From assembly GCF_022682495.2 (NCBI RefSeq), contig NC_071397.1, positions 18,486,739 through 18,550,738 on the forward strand: a DNA stretch of 64,000 nt, in the 5' to 3' direction. The DNA is from Desmodus rotundus. Taxonomy: Eukaryota > Chordata > Mammalia > Chiroptera > Phyllostomidae. Position numbers and translations under genes: made by a program. Under the pieces are notes generated by a model. That model was given only the letters and a program-made list of their open reading frames with translations. It did not search any database and was not told the origin of the DNA. Below, one piece after another: positions 14,001-24,136 of the stretch; the stretch's first letter is position 1, and every line of letters starts with the position of its first letter.

Positions 14001-14421
14001 CAAAAGGCCTTTCATCAATTTTCTTCTCAGTTAATGGGCTTTTTCTTTGCATGTATAGCTTCTGTAGAAGAGGTCACCCCCAGTTTGTTCTCCAAAAAAG
14101 ACCTTGTGTTCTTGTCAGAATGTAGCAATTCAGAGACCACCTCATGCTTTTAAATACTAACTTGATGACATTCATCCCGGGAGCAGATGAGAAAGCCCCC
14201 AGGATTGCTTTCCTGAACCTCTTATGGGATATCATGTCCTAGTGGGAGACTGGAGGACGAAAATGTCAGCGTGAATTAATAAGCTTATCACAGAGATCTT
14301 TTAGAATGTGTGAAGGAAATAAGGGAAATAGAGTTTTTTCAGTCCTATTTTGTTTTCCTAGTTGAGTTCAGCTTTTATTCTGGAAATTCGTGCATGTTTT
14401 ATTGTTCCATCTGCTTCTGCA
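11071..14421. other. Unassigned sequence with a short (CA)n
   Basis: No gene or confident repeat. A short (CA)n lies at 11840-11852. A 128-codon minus frame at 12356-12742 is rich in H, P, S and T with no recognised domain. Runs of ordinary mixed sequence (11.4-11.8 kb, 13.3-14.3 kb) could be unique DNA. Confidence 0.45.
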
Positions 14422-14501
14422 CATCCATCCACCCATCCATCCATCCACCCATCCACCCATCCATCCATCCATCCATCCATCCATCCATCCATCCATCCAC
14501 C
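14422..14501. repeat. (CCAT)n microsatellite
   Basis: About 80 bp of CATC/CCAT units, with CACC variants in the first half and a purer second half. It keeps all three plus-strand frames open as HPSI-type repeats, so the frames crossing it are artefacts. Confidence 0.97.
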
Positions 14502-15189
14502 CTTCTGTCCTGGGAGTCCTTTGGTTGCAGCTTGTTGGCCTCCTGGCTGCTTCTACTCTTTTGCATAGGGTATGGAAGGAGAAAGGGAGTTGGTCTTAGA
14601 GATTTTCAATGAATTCTCTTCTTTGTAATCCTACCACAGTACCACCCCCTATGGAATTTGCCTTTCTTGACTTTGGATGGGCCTATTGGGTTTGGTAAAG
14701 CATTTATTATGGTCTCTTTCTGGCTGGAGCTCTGCTTCATCTAGCATTACACCTCCACCTCCTTTTCATCTTCCAGAAATTTATAATATGCTTTTTCAAG
14801 CAGATGCCCCTACCCTGCAATACCTCTCATCGTTGTGGCTATATTCTTTTAAAATTCCTTAACTCTCATTTTAATGGGATCAAGAGAAATATAGGAGAGA
14901 AACTCATGCGTTCCATCAACCATCTCGAACCAGAGGCCCTTCAATTTATTTTTAAAGCTCTTCCTTAGTGCTTTGTGTTTTCAATAGCTGGTGAGTGTTG
15001 TAGAACTTCCCTATTCTTTATTGAGAGATAAATATCATTATATGGAACTATTGTGTAGGCTATGTTAAATGGCATGCCAAAAAATTTCTGGGCATACAAC
15101 AGAAAAAAATTTATGCCAATTTTAAAAGTTTGGAAATTGAAAATTTAAAAAATTATAGTTTTTATTCTTCTTGATTTTGATAGTTAAAT
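14502..15189. other. Unassigned sequence
   Basis: No gene or clear repeat between the CCAT tract and the next MIR. Confidence 0.45.
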
Positions 15190-15375
15190 GAAAGAACTGT
15201 GGGGTGAGGGTTCAAATCTAGGCTCTAGTGCTCAAACTATATGAACTACTATTTCCTCATCTATAAAATGGGACATGGCTTGCCTCCTAGGGCTGGTATA
15301 TGGACTGAGGGACAAAATCTTTGAAAACTGCCTATGCATAGTATGCACACAGTATTCATTAGAGTAATGGGAATA
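15190..15375 (+). mobile_element. MIR SINE
   Basis: Ordered MIR blocks: GGGTTCAAATCTAGGCTCTA, TTTCCTCATCTATAAAATGGG, then CCTAGGGCTGGTATATGGAC and a GCATAGTATGCACACAG-like tail. Diverged, near full core. Confidence 0.7.
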
Positions 15376-15588
15376 ACAGTGGTGTATAGTCACTTCTTTC
15401 GCTTGGAGAAACCCTAGACTTGTGATTGGTGTTTGTTCTCTTTAGATAGATGATGTGAGCTTTCAAACTGACTATTAGACCTGGGGCAATGCTTGCTTTC
15501 CCACCATGAAGTGGGTCATCTTCAAAACTTTGTTAGGTTTAATTTTATGTTTGTCCTGTGAAGACTGATAGAGATTTAAAAATAAGAG

Positions 15589-18220
15589 TGTTACAAATAA
15601 GTATTCTAAGACTTCAGGTCAAGTTGGAGGTGTAGGTAAACACAGCTCACCTCCTTGCACAAGCACATCAAAATTACAACTAAACTACAGAACAGCCATC
15701 ACTCAGAACCATCAGAAATTGAGTTTAATGGAAGTCTGACAACTATGGAACTAAAGAAACTACATCCATTCAGACTGGTAGGAGATACGAAGACATGGAG
15801 ATGTGTAACCATGAACGAGGCTAGTCCCATATCCATATGTGGTAGATAAAAATTTGAGAGGGATATCTGAGTGTGAGGAGTCACAGCCCCATACCAGGCC
15901 CACAGTCCAGGGTTCCAGTGCCAGGAAGATAAGTCCTTATAACTTCTGGCTGTAAAATACAGCAGGGTTTGAGTCACTTAAAGGAACTACTGGATTCCCA
16001 AGAAGTGCCTCTTAATGGACCTGCACACAGACTTACTCAGACTCACTCCCTCTGAGCTTCAGCACTGGGGGCACAGCTTGAAAGGCACCCATGGCATACA
16101 GGGAAGAGCTGAAGTGTCTGGTACCAAGGCAAGAGCTGTGGGACAGCTATTGTCCAGAGAGAAAGGCAGCAGAGGCCATTGTTCCTTTTCTGAGCCCTCT
16201 CCACACAGAGCTACAGAGCTGGCAGACTGGTGCCATATCTGAGATCCTATCAACCTGGCTCATATGATTTGGGTTTGCTTTGTCCTGGGGAATCCTGGAG
16301 GCTCTTCCCCACCCAATTTACAGCCAACCTAAGCTGCTAATTATGGCTTTTTCATATGAATGGTTGGATTAGGCGTAGGCTTCCCATATTTCTAAATCTT
16401 CTCAAACAAACAACAATAGAATTTAGGGAGCCTCTAGCCCTCATACCTATGGCTAAGCCATCCAAAGCCTGAAACTAGCAGCAGCCAGATTGGGATCCCA
16501 TTTTGGATATGCCTGGGAACCTCCCAGCTCCCAGCTACAAGTGGTAGCCATCTGCAGATTGCTTTCTAGCTCATGCTGGGTGCCCAGAGGTGGAACACAG
16601 GTGGTGGCTGACCCTGGCCTGTACCACCTGGGAAACCCCAGAGCCCGCACACCCAGTGGACAGCTACAGACCATGTTGGAACACCACCATCCTGCCCCTG
16701 CACAGCTGATCTTCCACAGTGGTCAGTGGTCATAGACAGTCCTTGCAGCTGACTGACTTGGCTAAATCCCTCCCATTGACCTGCCAGCAGCAATCAAGGC
16801 TCAACTATAAGAGGAGGGTGTGTTCAGCCTACACAAAGGGCACACCTCAAGTACCCAGCTTGGGTAATAGAGGAGGCTGTGCCACTGGACCCTGCAGGAT
16901 ACTTACTACATTACGCCACGCTACCAAGACAGGGAGTCATAGCAGCTCTACCTAATACACAGAAGCAAATGCAGGGAGGCTGCCAAAATGAGGAGACAAA
17001 GAAACAGGGCCCAAATGAAAGAATAGATCAAGGCTCCAGAAAAAAATGAACAAAATGGAAATGAGCAAATTATCAGATGCACAATTCGAAACACTGGTTA
17101 TAAGGATGCTCAAGGAACTCAGTGAGTACCTCAGCAGCATGAAAAAACCCAGGCATAAATGATGGATATACTAATGGAAATAAAGAACAATTTACAGGGA
17201 ATCAACAGTAGAATGGATTAAGCCAAGAACTGAAGTAATGATATCGAACATAAAGAAGCAAAAAATACCCAATCAGAACAACAAGAAAAAATAATCCACA
17301 AAAATAGGATAGTGTAAGCAGCCTTTGGGACAAGTTCAAGTGTCCCGACATTCACATTGTAGAGGTGCCAGAAGAAGTAGAGAAAAAGCTAGAAATTATA
17401 AATCTATTTTAAAAAAATAATGAAACTTCCCTAATTTGGTGAAAGAAATAGACATGCAAGTTGAGGAAGCACAGGGAGTCCCAAACAAGATGGATATCAA
17501 CAGGCCCACATCAAGACACATCATAAGTAAAATGCCAAAGGTTAAAGATAAGGAGAGAAAAACAGTTAGTTACCTACAGGGGAATTCCCATAAGACTGTC
17601 GGGTGATTTCTCAAAAAAACTTTGCAGGCTAGAAGGGACTGGCAAGAAGTATTCAAAGTCATGAAAAGCAGGGACCCACAGCCAAGATTGCTCTACCTGG
17701 CAAAGCTATCATTTAGAATCAAAGGGCAGATAAAGAGATTCTCAGACAAGAAAAAATGAAAGACTTCATCATCACCAAACCATTATTTTATGAGATGTTA
17801 AAGGGCCTTATTTAAGAAAAAGAAGAAGATCAAAACTATGAACAATAAAATGGCAATAAACACATACCTATCAACAACCGAATCTAAAAAACAAAGTAAG
17901 CAAACATAAAGAACAGAGACATAATCATGGATACAGAGATCATTTTGATGGTTGCCAGGTGAGAGGGTGGTGTGGGAGAATGGGTGAAGAGGTGAGGGGA
18001 TTAAGAAGTACACATTGGTAGTTAGAGAATAGCCGTGGGGATGTAAAGTACAGTACAGGAAATGGAGTAGCCAAAGAAGTTAAATGCATGACACATGGAC
18101 ATGAATAAAGGGGTGGGAATTGCCTGAGTGAGTGGGGGCTTTGGCATACGGGGGCAAAGGGGAAAATATTGGGACAACTCTAACAGCATAACCAATAAAA
18201 TATAATTAAAGTGAAAAAAT
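15589..18220 (+). mobile_element. HAL1 (half-L1) copy 1, ORF2-less L1 derivative
   Basis: The element has an L1-type 5' end (GACTTCAGGTCAAGTTGGAGG near 15611), about 1.4 kb of 5' leader, an ORF1 relic, a G-rich 3' UTR (TTTTGATGGTTGCCAGGTGA near 17943) and the 3' end AACCAATAAAATATAATTAAA with an A-rich tail. Nothing of endonuclease or reverse transcriptase lies between ORF1 and the 3' UTR, which defines the half-L1 arrangement known in several mammals. An 11-bp direct repeat, AAAAATAAGAG, flanks it at 15578-15588 and 18221-18231; about 22 bp separate the left repeat from the usual 5' start, so that duplication is less certain than in the other copies. Such elements depend on L1 proteins in trans. 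This copy is dead. Confidence 0.82.
17047..17816 (+). pseudogene. L1 ORF1p-like relic in HAL1 copy 1
   Basis: Translation from ATG 17047 gives the L1 ORF1p amino-end style (MNKMEMSKLSDAQFETLVIR), followed by a leucine-rich start of the coiled coil and a stop near 17160. Further on, in shifted frames, are the RNA-recognition part (a VPEE-type end near 17370), the [17 protein letters not shown] stretch (broken near 17430) and the C-terminal domain, ending in sequence like RIKGQIKRFSDKKK near 17720-17756. ORF1p is a trimeric nucleic-acid chaperone needed for L1 movement. This copy has several stops and shifts and an apparent loss of the block between the DKE-type segment and the AAREKQ-type segment (near 17550). 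The minus-strand frames over the 3' UTR are shadows. Confidence 0.8.
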
Positions 18221-18231
18221 AAAAATAAGAG

Positions 18232-18451
18232 CATTTGAAACATGGAGAATAATTATTTACATGAGTGCAAATACTATATAGAGATAGGACTAAATGGCTA
18301 AATTAAGAGTTATAATTAATTAGGACCATACCTAATAAATGGATCATACAATTAAAAAATATACCCTTAACTGCTAAACTTATCAAGGCAGGGTATCTAT
18401 AGGAGGGGGAGGATATAGGTAAGTAGAAGGAGGGTTATAGGAGAAAGGCAT

Positions 18452-18495
<44 letters not shown>

Positions 18496-18868
18496 GTTCA
18501 AAAGAAGAACATAGATATGGTTAGCAGCACTATCTGATTTTAAAAAGTTTTAAATCCAGTAACTATTGTGTGTAGAATATCATGTTTTGTCTGTTACCTT
18601 TATCTGGAATTTTTCTTCCTGTATGTAAGATAATTTCTTGTGACAGGAACACTTCCAACAGTTAGGTTTTTTTATTTAAATATATTTCCATAAAACATGT
18701 AGTTTCATATACTTCAAGTAAAATTGTAAATTATTACAACTTTTCTAGAGCACAATATGCATTGAGGCCAGGTAATTCTACTCTAGGATTCTGTTTGAAG
18801 TGAAGAAATATATAAATATTTATTTATAATGATGTTCATTACAATGCTTTTTATAAAATATTGTTCAT
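18232..18868. other. Unassigned AT-rich sequence with (TG)n
   Basis: A pure (TG)n of about 37 bp lies at 18454-18490. The rest is AT-rich, without gene or clear repeat. Confidence 0.6.
18454..18490. repeat. (TG)n microsatellite
   Basis: About 18 uninterrupted TG units, long enough to be polymorphic. Confidence 0.97.
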
Positions 18869-18869
18869 A

Positions 18870-19086
18870 GCCCTGGCTGGTGTGGCTCAGTGGATTGAGC
18901 ACTGGCCTATGAACTGAAAGGTTGCAGGTTCGATTCCCCATCAGTGTACATGCCTGGGGTGCAGGACAGGTTCCCAGTTGGGGGCATCTGGTAGGCAACT
19001 GATTAATGATCCTCTCACACATTGGTGTTTGACTCCCTCTTTTTCTCCCTCTCTAAAAGTAAATAAGTGAAGTCTTTTAAGAAAAT
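18870..19086 (+). mobile_element. Ves-type bat SINE, full length
   Basis: The tRNA-derived head starts GCCCTGGCTGGTGTGGCTCAG, with a pol III A-box region and a B box GGTTCGATTCC about 60 bp in. A body follows with GTACATGCCTGGGGTGCAGG and the pyrimidine-rich tail TCCCTCTTTTTCTCCCTCTCT, then an A-rich end. An imperfect 15-bp target duplication (13/15) flanks it: 18855-18869 and 19087-19101. Ves SINEs move using L1 proteins and are specific to bats, so this is the main evidence for the source organism. Confidence 0.92.
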
Positions 19087-19330
19087 AAAATACTTTTCAT
19101 AAGTAAAAATAACAGGCACAGTAGGGAAATTACTGATCAATGATAACATGCAAGGAAATTTAAGGGCAGTGACATAGTGAACAACATACTCCATTTTTTC
19201 CAATGAAAATACAGATGTTATGCAAAGTGGAGTGATTCTTGTATGAACCCTCTATGTTGGCAGAACATCAACATGCAAATCAGTGAATATATTTGTGCAG
19301 CACGTCTCTCAAGCTAAATCACTGAATCTT

Positions 19331-19548
19331 TTGTTAAAAAGGTTTCATTTATTCATTTTTATAGAGGGGGCAAGGGAGGAGAAAGAGATAGATAAGCATC
19401 AGTGTGAGAAAGAAACATCGATCTTTTCGTATGCACCCCAACTGGCCACTGAACCCACAACTTAGGCATGTGCCCTGTCCAGAAAATGACCTGGTGACCT
19501 TTTACTTTGTGGAATGACGCCCAACCACGTGAGCCACAATGGTCAAGG
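19331..19548 (-). mobile_element. Ves-type bat SINE, older copy, inverted
   Basis: The reverse complement starts as an AGCCTTGACCATTGTGGCTCA head and continues through a GGACAGGGCACATGCCTAAG region and a long pyrimidine tail to an A-rich end. The B box is degraded. An imperfect direct repeat of 17 bp (14/17) flanks it: 19314-19330 and 19549-19565. It is more diverged than the copy 250 bp upstream, so it is likely an older insertion. Confidence 0.82.
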
Positions 19549-19565
19549 CTAAACCATAGAATCTT

Positions 19566-20970
19566 TATGGTCCAAATAAAGGCAAAATTACCATGGGTTG
19601 AATTGTATTTTTTAGGTTTACTAATATTTCAAACAACTCACAATGACTTTCTTCATAATAACCTCAACTTTCTGTGATCCTGACGAATTGATGAGACTTT
19701 ATGAGAGAAGGAGGCAAAGTAAGCGGATATTTGGTGCTTTATTCTTCATCTGAGAGCAGATTTATAGATACCTTGAGTGCTTTCATCCTTTTGCCTGAAC
19801 AGCTTTGACAGCCAGCAGACATCAAATTCTTCGAGGTCAGGAACTTAATTTTCCTAGCACCTAGCGCTGTGTCTGATACCTGGCAAGTGGTACTCAGTAA
19901 ACCTTGGTTAAGCAACATAGGCGTGACTTTTACCTGTTCCTCTGTGTGTGCGTGTGGATTCCTAGCTAAGTCTAAACTGAATTCACCTTAAGTTTCAGCC
20001 ACACCTGGAGGCTGATAATTCGATACTTTTAAAGGAAGGTTTTTAAGTGACATTATGAACCTCCCAGGCAGAGACTCATTCCCAGGTCCTGAGGGAAAAG
20101 AAGAGAAGAGATACTTCCATTGTTTGTTCAGAGAAAACGAGAGACCCTGAGTATGGCAGGCTGCCTCCCCTTCTGACTGACTTCTAACTCAACCTCATCA
20201 GTTTTGCTTGTGAGTGAAAATGGAAGGAGTTGCCTTCCATAAAATCTTTGAGCAATGTGAAAAGCACTAAATGCCCACAGGCTTGGTGCTAGCAGCTTCG
20301 ACAGAGGTGTCAGCAACCGGCAGAGAGCCCTGGACACCTTGGCCTGGCCTTTGGCAGGCAGCCATGGTGTAGGTGGCAGATCTGCAGGTTGGTGTTGACA
20401 GTAGCCGGGCAAAGTGTGACAGAAGGAAAATGGCAGACTCCGTACCTATTAGCCAAATGCTAGTTCGCAGAGCAATGAAATGATTTTAAGGTTGTGGAAC
20501 TTTCTCGCAGTGGGTAGAAGTACAGCTGTAGAGATGCTATTTTAAGTACCATTTTTAGTGATTAATTTTACCTTGTTTTTGCTCCAAAAAATAGGTATAT
20601 TTACAATTTAGTTGTGAAAATTAAGCACTACAAAAAAAGTCACTTAGTATGAGATATTTTCAGGTATCTGGAAACACTTTGCCACTGGCAGTGATAATTA
20701 ATGAGGTACTTAGGAAATCAATAAAATCTACATTACTTTTGAGGATTTTTATGTTTATTTTTGAGTTTATATTTTGCTTTGATTCTCTTTCTTAATTCAT
20801 CAAATTTCAATGCCGAGAGGAAGATTCTTCTCTGTCATATACTGCAATGACAACTAGAGTAGGGATGAGGTAGAACAGAGAACTTGAGATATTTGGAACG
20901 TTTGTGCATTTGGTTTTGGTTTGTTTTTATAATACTTGAGATGCAAGAGTGATTTTTTGGTTCCTGTATG
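19566..20970. other. Unassigned, with an L2-like 3' end
   Basis: At 19805-19920 the order TTCTTCGAGGTCAGGAACTT, CTAGCACCTAGCGCTGTGTC, TGGCAAGTGGTACTCAGTAAA follows the LINE2 3' end (plus strand). From 19920 to 20970 no gene or repeat is recognised. The 94-codon minus frame at 20128-20412 has no known relative that I can name. Confidence 0.45.
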
Positions 20971-21568
20971 TACGGTAGTGCCCGTTTCTCTGCGGTTTTG
21001 CTTTCCATGGTTTCAATGACCTGCAGTTAAACGTAGTTCAAAATGCTAACCATTCTGAATAGCGTGATGGAATTTCAGGCCATCCCTTGCGAGAGGAGGG
21101 TTGTCCCTTTGTCCAGCGTCTCCACGCTGCAGACGCTCTGCCACTGGTAGTCACGTAGCAGCCCTCTTGGTTGTGGATGGACAGGGGTAGTATTGCAGTG
21201 CTGTGTGCAAGTCACCCCTATTTTACTTAAAACTGACCCCAAAGTGCAAGAACAGTAATGCTGGTGACTTGGATGTGCCAAAGAGAAGCTATAAAGTGTG
21301 TCCAAAAAAGGTGAGTACAGTACAGTAAGATATTTTGAGAAAGACAATCTTCACATAATTTTTATTGCAATAGATTGTTATAACTGTTCTATTTTATTAT
21401 TAGTTATTGTTGTTAATCTCTTACTGTGTCTAATACAAATTAAACTTTACCACAGGTATGTATGTGTAAGAAAAAGCATAGTATATACAGGGCTTGTTAC
21501 TTCCTGAGTTTCCGGTATCCACCGTTGGTCTTGGAACATGTGCCCCTCAGATAAGGGTGGACTCACTG
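20971..21568 (+). mobile_element. Tigger/MER44-type DNA transposon, deleted
   Basis: The left end GTACGGTAGTGCCCGTTTCTC and the inverted right end (CAGATAAGGGTGGACTCACTG, 21548-21568) fit the Tigger/pogo terminal repeat (cagtagtcccc...). Inside are family sequences TCCCTTTGTCCAGCGTCTCC and ACGCTGCAGACGCTCTGCCA, and at about 21233-21300 the decayed amino end of a pogo-type transposase (PKCKNSNAGDLDVPKRS). The element is then cut short and the catalytic domain is gone, so it is a non-autonomous fossil common to placental mammals. Confidence 0.75.
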
Positions 21569-21999
21569 ATAAGAAAATACTGAACCAGATAATCTGAGTT
21601 TCCTCCGATATTTAATTTATGTAATTCTATACACGTCTTGGGGGGAGGGTAGAGCTTAGGTTCTTGTAAGTTCTCACCTGGGAGACATGATGCCTAGATT
21701 TCATGTTTCATCTGCAGAAAGAGGCAAGTCCAAACCATTTCTGGCATCTTTACCATGGAAAAGAACTCTTGTTTGGGTATATTTAATTGTTGAAGTTGTA
21801 CCTTTAAACTCATAATCTGTGGATAGTAAGAGAGCCATATTATGGAGACCCCAAAATTGAAGTTCATAGGAATGGAAAATATAGAATAAGTATTGAACAA
21901 AGATGAAAATAATTAAAAAAGAAACAGTTAATTTTTAAAACACCAGTTTTATTCTCAGAATATTTGAGTTGGTTTAGCCCCGTGGAATCAGAGACAAAG
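21569..21999. other. Unassigned sequence
   Basis: No gene or recognisable repeat. Confidence 0.4.
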
Positions 22000-22195
22000 G
22001 AGTCACATCGTGGTGAAAACAGCCTTGACAGGTGTGCTGGGCACAGTTCCAGCTCCCACCACTCGCCCCCCAGCTCTGTGATCTTGGCAAGTTTATCAAC
22101 TCCCCTAATCATCAGATCCTTGTCTGTGAAATGAAGATAAATGGTACCCATATCAGTTATTGTGAGAAACAACACATGTAAGCTTCTTGACAATG
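22000..22195 (+). mobile_element. MIR SINE
   Basis: Ordered MIR blocks: GCTCTGTGATCTTGGCAAGT, TCCTTGTCTGTGAAATGAAGA, TAAATGGTACCCATATCAG, and the tail AACACATGTAAGCTTCTTGAC. Confidence 0.72.
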
Positions 22196-22524
22196 TACTT
22201 CCCTACAATTCCAGCCAGTCACCAAAGTGTGAATGGGGAGATCCTTAGGTCAATTCACCTATATTTATTGAAAAGTCTAAAAAAACAACACAGGCAGACC
22301 TAACTATATTGCCTTAACTCTGGAAAAGTTAATTTTTCTCTTACACAACTGCCCTAAGAAGTTCCAGGTCACGGAAGAAGGGATGAAGAGAGTGGGGTCT
22401 CAAATATGTTCTATAGAGTAGAAACCAGTACTTTGTTATGGAGGTGTTAGGAATGGGGGAGAAACACACACTCCTTCTCAGGAACCTGTGGACAACGCCA
22501 GGACTTTAAAAATTGTTCCTTCAA

Positions 22525-22870
22525 GAGAGGAGAAAAGTGGTTCCCAGGGGCAGGGGGTGGGGCAAACAGGGAGAGCTTGGTAAAAGGGTACAAACTTTGT
22601 TACAAGATAAATGAGGTCTGAGAGTTTGATGTATAACATGATGACTAGAGCTGATAGTATTGTATGTGCATTTGAAATTTGCTGACAGTAGAACTTAAAT
22701 GGTGTCTTGCACGCACAAAAACATAAATATGTAAGATAATGGATGTGTTAACTCAGTGGGGGAAATCCTTTCAAAATGTGTGTGCATATCAAATAGAGAC
22801 TTGGTATGTAGATTTTGAATATCTTACAATTTTATTTGTCAATTATACCTCAATAAAGTTGGAAAACTGT
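22525..22870 (+). mobile_element. L1M-type 3' end
   Basis: A G-rich GGTTCCCAGGGGCAGGGGGT block, then a TGATGTATAACATGATGACT block and the terminus CAATTATACCTCAATAAAGTTG are typical of old L1 3' UTRs. Severely 5'-truncated, with no ORF2 sequence. Confidence 0.72.
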
Positions 22871-23567
22871 TCCTTTATATTCCCTTGGAGAGTCACTGGA
22901 GCTAGTAAGTGTTTGTGATATTTATTGATCTCATCCTTGGTTGACATAGGTTATAAGTAATCAAAGAGTTCAGGCACTCAGAGGGGTTTTCCAATAGGTA
23001 TCATTGTTTTTTCCCACGTCATGTTCTGCTTTTATTCCAATTTGATAATTCAGTGTGTGCTCTGCAAAGAATTGGTGATAATAGTCACAATGCTTCTATT
23101 ATCTTAAGAGCTGGGGGCATGTCATACAGTTGTAGCTCCATGGGCCTCAGTTCCAGATGCTTGGTGTCTGAAAATGTGCCACTCTTCAGTTATGTTGCTG
23201 TCCACTGTGCTTTTGGATAAAGGCAATGTTGCTGGGAAGTGGAAATGTCTATTAAAAGGGGAGGTGTAGCCTGTTAGCCCTTGGGAGGCTTTGGAGACAT
23301 TTATTAGACTTTGAGAAAGTAAAAGTCAGGAGCCAGGGTACATTTTGATAGGGGAAAGGCCATTCTGAAAAAGAGACTGATGGATATCACAGGGAGGGTT
23401 GCGGGTAATGATCAAAGCAGCTGACAGCGCCGAGTGCTTAAACCCTCCTGTGGGGCCCCGCGATGGAGTCATGGTTCTGGGCCTCGCAGCGGTGGAGGTG
23501 TCTTTGGCAGCTTTCAGTGAACCTCAGTTTGCTTTTTTAAAGTATCATTACTAGTGTCTACTGATAA
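22871..23567. other. Unassigned sequence
   Basis: No gene or repeat recognised. A short GC-rich patch near 23440-23500 has a few CpGs but is far too small to call a CpG island. Confidence 0.45.
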
Positions 23568-23687
23568 TACAGGGTGGGCAAAAGTAGGTTCACCACGGAC
23601 AGTACACGGAACAGAGTTTATTCTTGTATTGGGTATTATTATATTTCCATATACGTAACTATAAGTGTACTTTTGCCCACATCTGTA
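23568..23687. mobile_element. Palindromic mariner-type mini-element, copy A
   Basis: The element starts TA-CAGGGTGGGCAAAAGTAGG and ends AAGTGTACTTTTGCCCAC...TG-TA, with TA at both borders. The ends are inverted repeats of about 25 bp with a few mismatches. At about 120 bp there is no coding capacity, so it must have been moved by a mariner-type transposase in trans. It is one of three copies in the window (with 41259 and 61787). Confidence 0.8.
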
Positions 23688-23768
23688 CTTTCACAATTTA
23701 ATGTGAAATTAAATAATAACACGTAGATCAATGGTGTTCAGAGAATTCTTGTTTATACCTCACCTTAC

Positions 23769-24136
23769 TTCCCTTTTCTTTTTTTTTTAAATTTTTAAAT
23801 TTTTATTTTTATTCAGTTACAATTATCTGCATTTTCTCCCCATCCCTCCACCCCACCACAGCCAGTCCAACCTCCCTCCCCCTCCCCTACCCTCCCCCTT
23901 GATTTTGTCCTTGTGTCCTTTATAGTAGCTCCTATAGACCCCTCTCCCCACTATCCCCTCCCCACTCCCCTCTGGCTATTGTTACATTGTTCTTAATTTC
24001 AATGTCTCTGGTTATATTTTGTTTGCTTTTTTCTTTTGTTGATTATGTTCCAGTTAAAGGTGAGATCATATGGTATTTGTCCCTCACTGCCTGGCTTATT
24101 TCACTTAGCATAATGCTCTCCAGTTCCCTTTTCTTT
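23769..24136 (-). mobile_element. Recent L1 3' fragment with target duplication
   Basis: Plus-strand reading: the 13-bp repeat TTCCCTTTTCTTT, a T-rich run (reverse of the poly-A tail), the C-rich reverse complement of the L1 3' UTR polypurine tract, then CTGGCTTATTTCACTTAGCATAATG, and the same 13-bp repeat at 24124-24136. It is 5'-truncated to about 340 bp. The exact duplication and low decay point to a fairly recent lineage-specific L1 insertion. Confidence 0.85.

Noticed and set aside
14422..14501. CRISPR-like regular repeat
   Set aside because: It is a tetranucleotide microsatellite with no spacers, in vertebrate DNA.
14310..14612. Long overlapping plus-strand frames with HPSI repeats
   Set aside because: They exist because a (CCAT)n tract lacks stop codons in all three frames.
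18870..18945. Possible tRNA gene
   Set aside because: The tRNA-like head with A and B boxes belongs to a SINE with a pyrimidine tail and target duplication. No tRNA acceptor stem pairing was seen.
23440..23500. CpG island promoter
   Set aside because: Too short and CpG-poor by the usual criteria, with no downstream gene.
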